Shown here: one piece after another, positions 54,997 to 63,074 of the stretch | Layout: every line of letters starts with the position of its first letter | Numbering within the stretch: the stretch's first letter is position 1 | Translations under genes and position numbers: made by a program | Source: Pelagibacterium sp. 26DY04 | GTDB lineage: Bacteria > Pseudomonadota > Alphaproteobacteria > Rhizobiales > Devosiaceae | Length of the DNA stretch: 64,000 nt | Reading direction: 5' to 3' | NCBI RefSeq assembly: GCF_031202305.1 | Contig: NZ_CP101731.1 | Coordinates: 1,054,001-1,118,000, forward strand | Notes under the pieces: generated by a model | Seen by the model: the letters and a program-made list of their open reading frames with translations, nothing else | Database searches by the model: none | What the model was told of the DNA's origin: nothing

Positions 54997-56616
54997 ATGA
55001 AAGACTGGTGGAAGGATGCCGTTTTCTATGCGGTGGATGTGGAGCGGTTCTGCGATGGCAATGGAGACGGCATCGGCGACTTTCCGGGGCTGACCGAAAA
55101 GCTCCCCTATCTGGGGGAGCTTGGTGTCACCTGCCTTTGGCTCCTCCCCTTCTATCCCTCCACCAATCGCGACAACGGCTACGACGTCACCGACTATTTC
55201 TCCATCGACCCTCGCTACGGCAGTTTTGACGACTTCATCGCCTTTATACGCGCGGCTGGAGAGCAGGGGATAAGAGTCATCACCGACCTGGTGGTTCAGC
55301 ACACCTCCATCGAGCATCCCTGGTTCCGGTCGGCGCGGCACGACAAGCAGTCCCCGTTCCGCAACTATTACATCTGGACCGATCATCCGCCCGCCACCCC
55401 GCCTGGACGCGGCCCGATGTTTCCGGGCACCGAAACAGGGGTGTGGACCTACGACGAGATCGGCGGGGCCTATTACCATCACCGGTTCTACGATTTTCAG
55501 CCCGGCCTCAACCACGAGAACCCGGCGGTCCGCGACGAGGTCGAAAGGATCATCGATTTCTGGTGCAGCTTCGGGATCTCGGGTTTCCGCATCGATGCCG
55601 CATCGCACCTGATCGAGCGGCCGCTCGATACCGAGAACCAGATCGATCCCACCCATGCCACGCTGCGGCACATCTACAAGCACACCACCGAGCGCAAGCC
55701 CGATGTCGTCCTGATGGGCGAAGTCGATGAAGATCCGGGACAATTGGCGTCCTTCTTCGACGGCGAGCAATTGAACATGATGTTCAATTTCTATCTCGAC
55801 AACTATCTGCTGCTTGCCCTGGCGCGTGAGGATGCGCGGCCGGTCAGCCACGCCATAAATTCCCTGCCGCGCCCGCCGGCCAATGGGCAATGGGCCAATT
55901 TCCTGCGCAATCTCGACGAAGCCGATCTCGAGCGGCTCGAAGACGAGGAAATGGAGGATGTCCTGGCCCGGTTCGCGCCGCAGATGGCGATGCGCATTTA
56001 TGGCCGGGGCATCAGGCGGCGCCTGGCGCCGATGTTCAAGGGCAATGTTGACCGGTTGAAAATGGCATATTCGCTATTGTTCTCGATGCCTGGGGTGCCG
56101 GTCATCCCCTATGGCGACGAGATCGGCATGGGCGACGATCTCGAGCTGCCCGAGCGCGAGGCGGTGCGGACCGCGATGCAGTGGTCGAGCGGCAAGAATG
56201 GCGGGTTCTCCTCGGCCGCTCCGAGCAAGCTCGGCGTCAGGACAATTGCGGATGGACCTTATGGCTACGGCAAGGTGAACGTCGAGGCTCAGCGGCAGGA
56301 TTCCAAATCATTGCTCAACCACATTAAACGCTTGGCTCAACTGCGCGTTCAATACCGTGAATTGGGGTCTGAACGCTGTGAGTTCATCGACACCGGAACA
56401 AATGCGGTTCTGGCCCATCGTTATGGGGCCGCACAGAGCGGAATCCTGATGCTGCACAACCTCTCGGGCAACGTGCAAGCCCTTGATATCGCTCTCGATA
56501 CCGCGCGCTATGGCCACGCCGAAGTGGTGCTGGGTGAGGGCGTGTTCAACCTCGAGGCAGGCCGCCTCGAGATTGAACTTGAACCCTACGGTATTCGCTG
56601 GATAGCCGCCGGTTAG
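54997..56616 (+). CDS. GH13 alpha-amylase family protein (trehalose synthase-like)
   Basis: This 539-residue protein has the GH13 barrel. DVTDYFSIDPRYG is near residue 66, the nucleophile Asp200 is in GFRIDAAS, the acid/base Glu242 in LMGEVDED, and Asp307 in FLRNLDE. The usual NHD is NLD here: the His that touches the substrate is Leu306. Sequence most resembles trehalose synthase and related maltose-active enzymes (GFPGL-type start, FLRNxDE), but no maltokinase domain is attached. ATG 54997 follows GAGG. It may act with the sugar dehydrogenase gene before it. Confidence 0.85.
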   Translation: MKDWWKDAVFYAVDVERFCDGNGDGIGDFPGLTEKLPYLGELGVTCLWLLPFYPSTNRDNGYDVTDYFSIDPRYGSFDDFIAFIRAAGEQGIRVITDLVVQHTSIEHPWFRSARHDKQSPFRNYYIWTDHPPATPPGRGPMFPGTETGVWTYDEIGGAYYHHRFYDFQPGLNHENPAVRDEVERIIDFWCSFGISGFRIDAASHLIERPLDTENQIDPTHATLRHIYKHTTERKPDVVLMGEVDEDPGQLASFFDGEQLNMMFNFYLDNYLLLALAREDARPVSHAINSLPRPPANGQWANFLRNLDEADLERLEDEEMEDVLARFAPQMAMRIYGRGIRRRLAPMFKGNVDRLKMAYSLLFSMPGVPVIPYGDEIGMGDDLELPEREAVRTAMQWSSGKNGGFSSAAPSKLGVRTIADGPYGYGKVNVEAQRQDSKSLLNHIKRLAQLRVQYRELGSERCEFIDTGTNAVLAHRYGAAQSGILMLHNLSGNVQALDIALDTARYGHAEVVLGEGVFNLEAGRLEIELEPYGIRWIAAG

Positions 56617-56619
56617 CCG

Positions 56620-59523
56620 CTACAACACCTTGGAAACATTGAGAAATCCATTGCGCTCCCGATTGGCCGCCGTAATGGATTTCTCCGACCCCATCGCCAC
56701 CACATGCCCATTCCGCGCCACCTCCTCGAGGAGGTCCGCAGCCGCCGAAAAATCGGCCTGCGACGCCGACAAAACCTGCTCCCGCCGGGCCTGGCGGTAC
56801 TCGTCGGTGACCCCGGTGAGAGTGCGGACGAGCGCGGTATACCCCTTCGCATCAGGTAGCATATACGGGTCGAGATCGCCGATTGTGCCGATGATCGACC
56901 GCTCTATATCGGACTTGCTGACACCCTTGCGCAAGAAGGCCGGCGCGGCGTCGTAGACGTCGAGCGTCGCCACCAGATTCGGGTCGCGGTAGGAGCCGAA
57001 TGCGTATGTGTCCGACAGGGGATTGAAGCTCGCGAACCCACCATAAGCACCGCCTTGCACACGCACCTTGTCCCAGAGATAGGAGGTGCCCAGGAACTTG
57101 GTGACCACCGACAGCGCCCCCGAAGGTTCGTGCCCGAGCTTTTTGAGGTTCACCCCCTTGGCGACGTAATTGACCTGCGCGGGGATGGTCAGGCCCTCAT
57201 TGGCCGGGGCGGGGAGCGGCGACCAGTCGGCGCGGGTGAAGGCGTGACGAGGAAGCCCCTTGAGGAAGGATTCGAGTTCCCCGGCGAAGGCCGGCCAGGC
57301 CGAACCGTCGGTGGTGACGTTGACGATGGCGGCGCCGGCGTTGACCAGGTGCTTGCGGATGTCTTCGAGGGCCGATTGGACCGAGGGCCAATCGGTTTCG
57401 ATCCGCGCGGCGAGATCGCGCAGGAACAGGAGTTGGGTGATGCCGCCAGTCTGCTCGCCCAGCCAGTCGGCTTCGTGCAGCGTCGAGCGGAGGCGGGCGA
57501 AGACGTATTGATGACCGGCCGGAACCAGCGAGGCTTCGGCGCGGGCCTTGTCTTCGGCGACGATCTGGCGGATGCGGTCGCGATTGTCGAGGCGGGCGTC
57601 GGTCAAAATGTCATTGACGATGGCCAGCATCTCGCCGGTCTTGTCGCTTACCGCCTTGGCGCGGACCAGCAGATAGGCAGCGGCTTCATTGCTCCCCAGG
57701 ATGGGGGAGGTGAGGCGCGAGACCGCGACCCCGCCCGTAGAACGCCCGATGCGTTGGGTGAGGGCGACGAAATCTTGGCTGGAGGTGCCGGTCTGTTTCA
57801 GTGCCCGCGAGAAGATCGGGAGATAGGGCAGCAGCTCGCGCGGCAGGGTTTTGAGATCGAAGCCGAGATCGAGATAGACGATGCCATTGGTGGCAAGGTC
57901 GTGGAACAGGGTGCGCACGCCCTCGACGGCCAGCTCCTCGGTGGGAATGGTCGCGCCCTGGCGCGGCAGGTCGCCGACGGTGAGGGTCGGGATCTTCGCC
58001 AGATCCTCGGGCCTGTCGGCGGCGTTCTGGAGTTGCTTGAGCTTGCGCGTGGTTTCGACGGCGGCCGCTATGTCGTTGTCGTTCATCGCGGTGCGGGCGG
58101 CGTCGAGGCGCGAGCGCTCGGCGGCATCCTCGCGCTCGGCCTGCTCGCGGTCTGGGCGCAGCACGAGGGTGGTGCGGTGGGTGTTGTCGAGCAGTTCGGA
58201 CCGGATCATCGCTTCGATGACCTTTTCGCCCGACGCGATGCGCGCCTTGAGAGAGGAAAGCGCGTCTTCAAAGCGCAGGCCGTCAAGCGGATTGCGGCCA
58301 TAGAGCCATTCGGAAAGCGCGCCGAAGAAATAGATCAGCCCGCGCGGCTGGCCGCCGGTGTTCTTTTCGCGCAGCTCGAATTCGAGGGAGTTGAGGGTGG
58401 CTTCGATGGTGGCGTCGTCGATGCCATGCTCGGCCAGATGGGCGAGCGTGTTGAGGATCAGGGTTTCGACCTTTTCGGCGTCTTCGGCAGAGGTGTTGCG
58501 CAGGCCGAAATTGAGGACGGGCTGGGCCAATTCCATGCCGGTCGAGATCACCGCTTCGCCCAGCCCGGATTCGGTCAGGGCCTTATGGAGCGGCGCGGCG
58601 GAATTGCCGACCAACGCGCGGCGCATGACCGTGCGGGCGAGCTGGGTTTCGATATCGCCACTGGGCTCGAGCATCCAGTTGAGGGTGACGAAGCTCGAAC
58701 GTGGATTTTCCGTGTCGGAAGGATAGGTCTTTTCGATGTGGCGCGGCTCGGCAAAGCGCGGCTGGGGCGGAATGGCGGGCGCCCTCTCGCCGCGCTCGAA
58801 ACGCGAAAGCACGGCGTCGAGCAGTTCGAGGCGCTTGGCCGGATCGTCGTCGCCATAGAAAACGATCTGGGCGTTGGACGGATGATAATAGCGGGTGTGG
58901 AAAGCCTTGAACTGCTCATAGGTGAGGTCGGGCATCACCCTTGGATCACCGCCGGAATAATTGGCGTAAGTGGTGTCGGGAAAGAGCGACTGCAGGGCAT
59001 AGGCGTAGTTGACCTGGTCGGGCGAGGACATGGCGCCCTTCATCTCGTTGAAGACCACGCCTTTAAAGATCATCGGCTCGGCCGGGTTCTCGACCTCGTA
59101 ATGCCAACCCTCCTGCTGGAAGGTCTCGCGCGAGAGCAGGGGGAAGAACACCGCGTCGAGATAGACTTCGGTGAGGTTGTAGAAATCGGCAAGGTTCTGC
59201 GACGCCACCGGATAGACGGTCTTGTCCGGGAAGGTCATGGCGTTGAGGAACGTGTGCAGCGAGCCCTTGAGCATTTCGACGAAGGGCTTCTTGACCGGGA
59301 ATTTTTCCGAGCCGCAGAGCACCGAATGCTCGAGGATATGCGGCAGGCCGGTGGAATCCTCGGGCGGGGTGGCAAAGGAGACACCGAACACCTTGTTCTC
59401 GTCATCGGCGATGAGCGAGAGCACTTCCGCCCCGGTCTTTTTGTGCCGGTAGAGCCGCGCCAGCGCGTTGACCTCCCCGATCTGTTCTTCGGTCAAAAGG
59501 TCGAAAGCGGCGTGATGGGGCAT
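56620..59523 (-). CDS. M16C metallopeptidase (presequence protease PreP-like)
   Basis: This 967-residue zinc peptidase of the insulinase family degrades unfolded peptides. The inverted zinc motif HILEH is at residues 62-66 and the third ligand Glu160 is in VFNEMKG. The length and the four-domain arrangement fit PreP. No signal peptide is seen. ATG 59523 follows AGAGGAG; an earlier start at 59559 would add a non-conserved piece. It converges on the GH13 gene, with three bases between stops. Confidence 0.93.
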   Translation of the reverse strand: MPHHAAFDLLTEEQIGEVNALARLYRHKKTGAEVLSLIADDENKVFGVSFATPPEDSTGLPHILEHSVLCGSEKFPVKKPFVEMLKGSLHTFLNAMTFPDKTVYPVASQNLADFYNLTEVYLDAVFFPLLSRETFQQEGWHYEVENPAEPMIFKGVVFNEMKGAMSSPDQVNYAYALQSLFPDTTYANYSGGDPRVMPDLTYEQFKAFHTRYYHPSNAQIVFYGDDDPAKRLELLDAVLSRFERGERAPAIPPQPRFAEPRHIEKTYPSDTENPRSSFVTLNWMLEPSGDIETQLARTVMRRALVGNSAAPLHKALTESGLGEAVISTGMELAQPVLNFGLRNTSAEDAEKVETLILNTLAHLAEHGIDDATIEATLNSLEFELREKNTGGQPRGLIYFFGALSEWLYGRNPLDGLRFEDALSSLKARIASGEKVIEAMIRSELLDNTHRTTLVLRPDREQAEREDAAERSRLDAARTAMNDNDIAAAVETTRKLKQLQNAADRPEDLAKIPTLTVGDLPRQGATIPTEELAVEGVRTLFHDLATNGIVYLDLGFDLKTLPRELLPYLPIFSRALKQTGTSSQDFVALTQRIGRSTGGVAVSRLTSPILGSNEAAAYLLVRAKAVSDKTGEMLAIVNDILTDARLDNRDRIRQIVAEDKARAEASLVPAGHQYVFARLRSTLHEADWLGEQTGGITQLLFLRDLAARIETDWPSVQSALEDIRKHLVNAGAAIVNVTTDGSAWPAFAGELESFLKGLPRHAFTRADWSPLPAPANEGLTIPAQVNYVAKGVNLKKLGHEPSGALSVVTKFLGTSYLWDKVRVQGGAYGGFASFNPLSDTYAFGSYRDPNLVATLDVYDAAPAFLRKGVSKSDIERSIIGTIGDLDPYMLPDAKGYTALVRTLTGVTDEYRQARREQVLSASQADFSAAADLLEEVARNGHVVAMGSEKSITAANRERNGFLNVSKVL

Positions 59524-59588
59524 GACGGGCTCCTCTTTGGCGGGATGTGTCGCTAACACTTAAGAGCCCTGCATGGCGTTGCCAAGGC

Positions 59589-59611
59589 GCTGCCGCTCAG
59601 TGAGCGGCAGC
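59589..59611. terminator. Palindrome over the MFS stop codon
   Basis: GCTGCCGCTCA (59589-59599), one base, TGAGCGGCAGC (59601-59611). It covers the stop codon of the MFS gene at 59597-59599 and its last Ala codons. No T-run follows, so it may be a 3'-end stabiliser. Confidence 0.4.
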
Positions 59612-61111
59612 CGAGGCATTTGCGGCGCGATGGTTGCGTAGGGCGAGAAAGACGACGACCGCGAGCAGGGCGATGATCGCGGCGGCGGTGAGCAGCACGA
59701 TGCCATGGGCATCGGAGAAGGCGGCGCGGCCGGCCTGGACCAGCAACTCGCCATCGGCGCCCAGGCGCTCGGCGGCGATCATGGTTTCGCCGATGGAATT
59801 GGCCGCGCCTGCCTCCACACGATCGGCCAGGACGGCGGGGATGCGTATGGCATTGGCGTAGACCGAAGAGAGCAGGACCCCAAAAATGGAGATGCCGAGC
59901 CCAGCGCCCAATTCATAGCCGGTGCTTTCCAGCGCCCCGGCGGCACCGGCCTTTTCGGCCGGGGCGCCGCTCATGATGGCGATGGACGAGGCGGTAAGCC
60001 CAATGCTGAGTGCGAGGCCGAGCACAGCCATGAGCGCGATCACCTCCCAGCCGGGATTGTGAAAATCGCTCAGCCCCAGACCGGCGAGGCTTGCGGCGGC
60101 AACGAGCAGTGAGAAGGACGCCACCGACCGCAGGCCCAGGGTCGCCGTGATATATCCGGCGATGGGGCCGCCGATGGCGGTGGCAGCAACCAGCGGCATC
60201 ATGAACAGGCCCGCCTCGAGCGGTGAGCGACCGACAACGAACTGGAGCTCCTGAGCGATGGTCAACTCGACGCCGGCGAGCGCGCCGGAAACGACGATGG
60301 CCATGACGATGCCCATGGTGATGGCTGGCCGGGCGAAGAGCCCCAGATCCAGCATCGGCTGGCGCGAGCGCATCTGCTGGCGGGCGAACCAGCCGAGCAG
60401 GGCGAGACCGGCGGCAAGGCTGGCGAAGGTGACGAGCAGATCACCCGACGGCTTGAAGCCGGACTTGATGGCATAGACCGTGGCGATGAGGCCGGCGATC
60501 AGCACAAGGGCCTGCCCGATGCTCCAGCGGCCCCGGCCTTGCGGCGCGGTGCGCGGCACCGTGAAATAGGCAAGCGGCCAAACCAGCAGCATGATCGGCA
60601 CGTTGACGAGGAACACCGAGCCCCACCAGAAATGCTCGAGCAGGAACCCGCCGGTCAACGGACCGATGGCGGCGCCGGCGGCCCCGACCGTGCCCCACAG
60701 CCCGAACGCGATGCCGCGCTCCTTCTCATCCTCGAAACTCTGGCGGATGATGGCGAGAATGTTGGGCATGATCATCGCGGCGCCGATCGCCAGGAAGACC
60801 CGTGCGCCGATGAGCGCTGCAGCCGAGGGCGCGAAGGCGGCGGTGGCGGAGGCGACCAGGAAGACGGCAAGGCCGGTGAGCAGCATGCGGCGGTGGCCGA
60901 TGCGATCGGCCAGCGTGCCCATGGGGACGAGCAGGCCGGCCATCATCAGCGGATAGATGTCGATGATCCACAGGATCTCCGTGCCGGTGGCGCCCAGCGC
61001 CAGGGTGAGGGAGGGAACGGCGATGTGCAGGATGGTCATATCGATGACCACCGGGATAAAGGCCAGCATCACGGCAAGGAGAACCAGCCATCGATTGCGG
61101 GGGGCAGACAT
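59597..61111 (-). CDS. MFS efflux transporter, DHA2 (14-helix) type
   Basis: This 504-residue membrane protein has 14 helices and DHA2 motifs: VVIDMTILHIAVPSL at helix 1, GTLADRIGHRRMLL (motif A) and GPLTGGFLLEHFWWGSVFLVNVP (motif C). It likely exports drugs or quaternary ammonium compounds, like SmvA/QacA. ATG 61111 follows AGAGG. It is divergent from a TetR gene across 81 bases that include a palindromic operator candidate, so TetR likely controls it. Confidence 0.92.
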   Translation of the reverse strand: MSAPRNRWLVLLAVMLAFIPVVIDMTILHIAVPSLTLALGATGTEILWIIDIYPLMMAGLLVPMGTLADRIGHRRMLLTGLAVFLVASATAAFAPSAAALIGARVFLAIGAAMIMPNILAIIRQSFEDEKERGIAFGLWGTVGAAGAAIGPLTGGFLLEHFWWGSVFLVNVPIMLLVWPLAYFTVPRTAPQGRGRWSIGQALVLIAGLIATVYAIKSGFKPSGDLLVTFASLAAGLALLGWFARQQMRSRQPMLDLGLFARPAITMGIVMAIVVSGALAGVELTIAQELQFVVGRSPLEAGLFMMPLVAATAIGGPIAGYITATLGLRSVASFSLLVAAASLAGLGLSDFHNPGWEVIALMAVLGLALSIGLTASSIAIMSGAPAEKAGAAGALESTGYELGAGLGISIFGVLLSSVYANAIRIPAVLADRVEAGAANSIGETMIAAERLGADGELLVQAGRAAFSDAHGIVLLTAAAIIALLAVVVFLALRNHRAANASAAAH

Positions 61112-61164
61112 GAGAACCTCTAAGCGGTAGCGATTTGCATTGTCGGACTGCGGGGTATATAAAA

Positions 61165-61176
61165 CCGTCCAGACGG
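61165..61176. promoter_or_regulatory. CCGTC-CA-GACGG operator candidate between MFS and tetR
   Basis: The 5-bp arms lie just after a TATATAA stretch (61156-61163), 16 bases before the tetR ATG. Position in a divergent tetR/exporter gap and overlap with promoter elements make it a likely TetR site. Confidence 0.55.
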
Positions 61177-61192
61177 ATTGAAAAGAGGCGAA

Positions 61193-61735
61193 ATGGGCAG
61201 AAGGCAGACAATCGACCGAGGCGCGTTGCTGGACGCGGCCGAACGCGTGGTGATGAGGGAAGGCGCGGGGCAACTGACCATCGACGGGGTGGCGGCCGAA
61301 GCGAGGGTCTCCAAGGGCGGGGTTTTATATGCGTTTCCCACCAAGGATGCGCTGATCGACGCCATGTTCGACCGCGTCTTCGCGGCCGGCGACAGGATCG
61401 CCGAGGCGGTGGTGGCGCGCTCGGGCGACACGCCCGAAGCCCGCATAAGGGGGTATGTGGAGGCCAGCCGGGACGCCGCCGACACCATGACCGAGCGCAG
61501 CATCGCGCTGATCGTCAATTTCATGCGTTCGCCGCAATACCGGGCCAGCGCCAACGAATATTACGGCAAGCTGCTGGGGCAGCTCGATACGTCCACGCCG
61601 CGCGGACGGAAGGTGCGGCTGGCGCTCCTGGCCGCCGAGGGCGCATTCCTTTTGCGCGGCTTCGATTTCCATCCCATCGGCGAGGACCAGTGGCGGGATA
61701 TCCACGACGATATCCTCGACCTATTGCTGCGGTGA
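61193..61735 (+). CDS. TetR family transcriptional regulator
   Basis: This 180-residue repressor has the TetR helix-turn-helix (DRGALLDAAERVVMREGAG, then TIDGVAAEARVSKGGVLYAFPTKDAL) at residues 10-58 and a TetR C-terminal ligand domain. AGAGGCGAA before ATG 61193 supports the start. It is divergent from the DHA2 exporter and probably represses it until a substrate binds. Confidence 0.92.
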   Translation: MGRRQTIDRGALLDAAERVVMREGAGQLTIDGVAAEARVSKGGVLYAFPTKDALIDAMFDRVFAAGDRIAEAVVARSGDTPEARIRGYVEASRDAADTMTERSIALIVNFMRSPQYRASANEYYGKLLGQLDTSTPRGRKVRLALLAAEGAFLLRGFDFHPIGEDQWRDIHDDILDLLLR

Positions 61736-61848
61736 GTCGTGGGTTTGCATTGAGGCTGGTGGCTCTGGCCGGGGCTACCGCTGGATTCAGGGAGCAAGTC
61801 CCGTACTCCATCGGCAGGCTATTGATGAGGAGACTGTCGGTTTGGCCC

Positions 61849-62217
61849 TCAGGCTTGTTCGAACCTGGCCCTTGCCTCGGCAACGGCTGACTGGTTTTCG
61901 GCGGCCCAGTCGGCCAGCGCGTTGATGGGGCCGAGGAGGGATTTGCCTAGATCGGTGAGGCCGTAATCGACGCGAGGCGGGATGATGGGGGTGACGGTGC
62001 GCTCGACGATGCCGTCCTTTTCCAGCTCCCGCAGTACGGCGGTGAGCGATTTCTGGGTGATGTCGCCGATCTCGCGCTTGAGTTCGGAAAAGCGCATGGG
62101 GCGGATCGCCAGCATGGACACAACCAGGACGGCCCATTTGCTGCCAATGATGATGAGCAGGTCCCGTGCCGCGCGGCAGTCGGGATGTGCTCCGTCGAGA
62201 TGGATCGGTTTCGCCAA
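61849..62217 (-). CDS. HxlR family transcriptional regulator
   Basis: This 122-residue winged-helix protein has the HxlR pattern: CRAARDLLIIIGSKWAVLVV, MRFSELKREIGDITQKSLT and PRVDYGLTDLGKSL. Cys14 is at about the place where YodB-type members carry a redox-sensing Cys. The start is TTG 62217, with GAGG ahead of it. It is divergent from an FMN reductase gene, and two palindromes with the same half-site lie between them. Confidence 0.9.
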   Translation of the reverse strand: MAKPIHLDGAHPDCRAARDLLIIIGSKWAVLVVSMLAIRPMRFSELKREIGDITQKSLTAVLRELEKDGIVERTVTPIIPPRVDYGLTDLGKSLLGPINALADWAAENQSAVAEARARFEQA

Positions 62218-62218
62218 G

Positions 62219-62232
62219 GATACCTCGGTATC
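62219..62232. promoter_or_regulatory. HxlR operator candidate 1 (GATACC-TC-GGTATC)
   Basis: The perfect 6-bp arms overlap the ribosome site of the hxlR-type gene (minus strand GAGGTATCC). The half-site GGTATC is shared with candidate 2. Confidence 0.65.
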
Positions 62233-62277
62233 GAAAAAGTGCCGTCTTGCGTCGGCGATTACATGCTGTACCTAGGG

Positions 62278-62300
62278 TGTGGTATCCAATCGATACCACA
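62278..62300. promoter_or_regulatory. HxlR operator candidate 2 (TGTGGTATC-N5-GATACCACA)
   Basis: Perfect 9-bp arms with spacer CAATC lie 91 bases before the FMN reductase ATG. This is the longest perfect operator-like palindrome in the window. Another half-site (CCGATACA) follows at about 62309. Confidence 0.7.
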
Positions 62301-62391
62301 GTTGCCAACCGATACAAGCACTCATGGCGAGAGCAAAGATGAAAACGTGCCTGTTTGCGCGGGTGTGTTCGCTCGCGCCGGAAAGGACCAA

Positions 62392-62994
62392 ATGACCGTC
62401 AATCTCAAGATCATCATCGGCAGCACGCGGCCCGGACGCGTCGGCCCGACAATCGCGCGCTGGGTGGAAGCGTTCGCTTCGGAACGGGAACAATTCGACG
62501 TCGAACTCGTCGATCTGGCGGAGGTCGGGCTGCCGCTGCTGGACGAAGCGGCAATACCGTTTTTCGGGCAGTACCAGCATGAGCATACCAAACGCTGGAG
62601 CACGATTGTTTCGCAGGCCGATGCGTTCGTCTTCGTCACACCTGAGTATAATTTTTTCCCGCCCGCCAGCCTTGTGAACGCCATCCAGGTGCTGCTGGCC
62701 GAATGGGGGCGCAAGCCGGCCGGGATCGTGAGCTATGGCGGGATCTCGGCCGGCTTGCGGTCGGCCCAGGCACTGCGCCAGCTTCTGGGCAACGTCAACG
62801 TGCACGCCCTGGCGCAGATGGTGCCGATTCCGAACTTTGCCGAGTTCATCGGGGAGGACGGGGTGTTCCGTCCCAACCAGCCGATGGAGGAAGGGGCCGC
62901 AGGCATGCTCGAGGAGCTTCATAAATGGGCGGCGGCCCTCAAGCCGTTGCGGCAGGCTGAGGCCGGGGACGGCGCCCATACCGAGGCGGCGTAG
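62392..62994 (+). CDS. NADPH-dependent FMN reductase family protein
   Basis: This 200-residue flavodoxin-like protein begins KIIIGSTRPGRVG, which binds the FMN phosphate, and has TPEYNFFPPASLVNAIQ in the middle and SYGGISAGLRSAQALRQLL after it. It would reduce quinones, azo compounds or free FMN. ATG 62392 follows AAAGGA; the frame is open back to 62185, but there it overlaps the regulator region. Control by the divergent HxlR protein is likely, as for YodB-controlled reductases. Confidence 0.9.
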   Translation: MTVNLKIIIGSTRPGRVGPTIARWVEAFASEREQFDVELVDLAEVGLPLLDEAAIPFFGQYQHEHTKRWSTIVSQADAFVFVTPEYNFFPPASLVNAIQVLLAEWGRKPAGIVSYGGISAGLRSAQALRQLLGNVNVHALAQMVPIPNFAEFIGEDGVFRPNQPMEEGAAGMLEELHKWAAALKPLRQAEAGDGAHTEAA

Positions 62995-63074
62995 TGCTGC
63001 GATTGGAAACCGCTTGATCTCAAGTGGACTTGAACTTTTATAAGGCTGCTCCTTGGTAAAAACCGGAGCGCCTT

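Noticed and set aside
57055..59556. 833-codon plus-strand frame opposite the PreP-like gene
   Set aside because: It is an antisense frame kept open by high GC. The minus-strand protein has all M16 motifs, while this frame has no recognisable domain.
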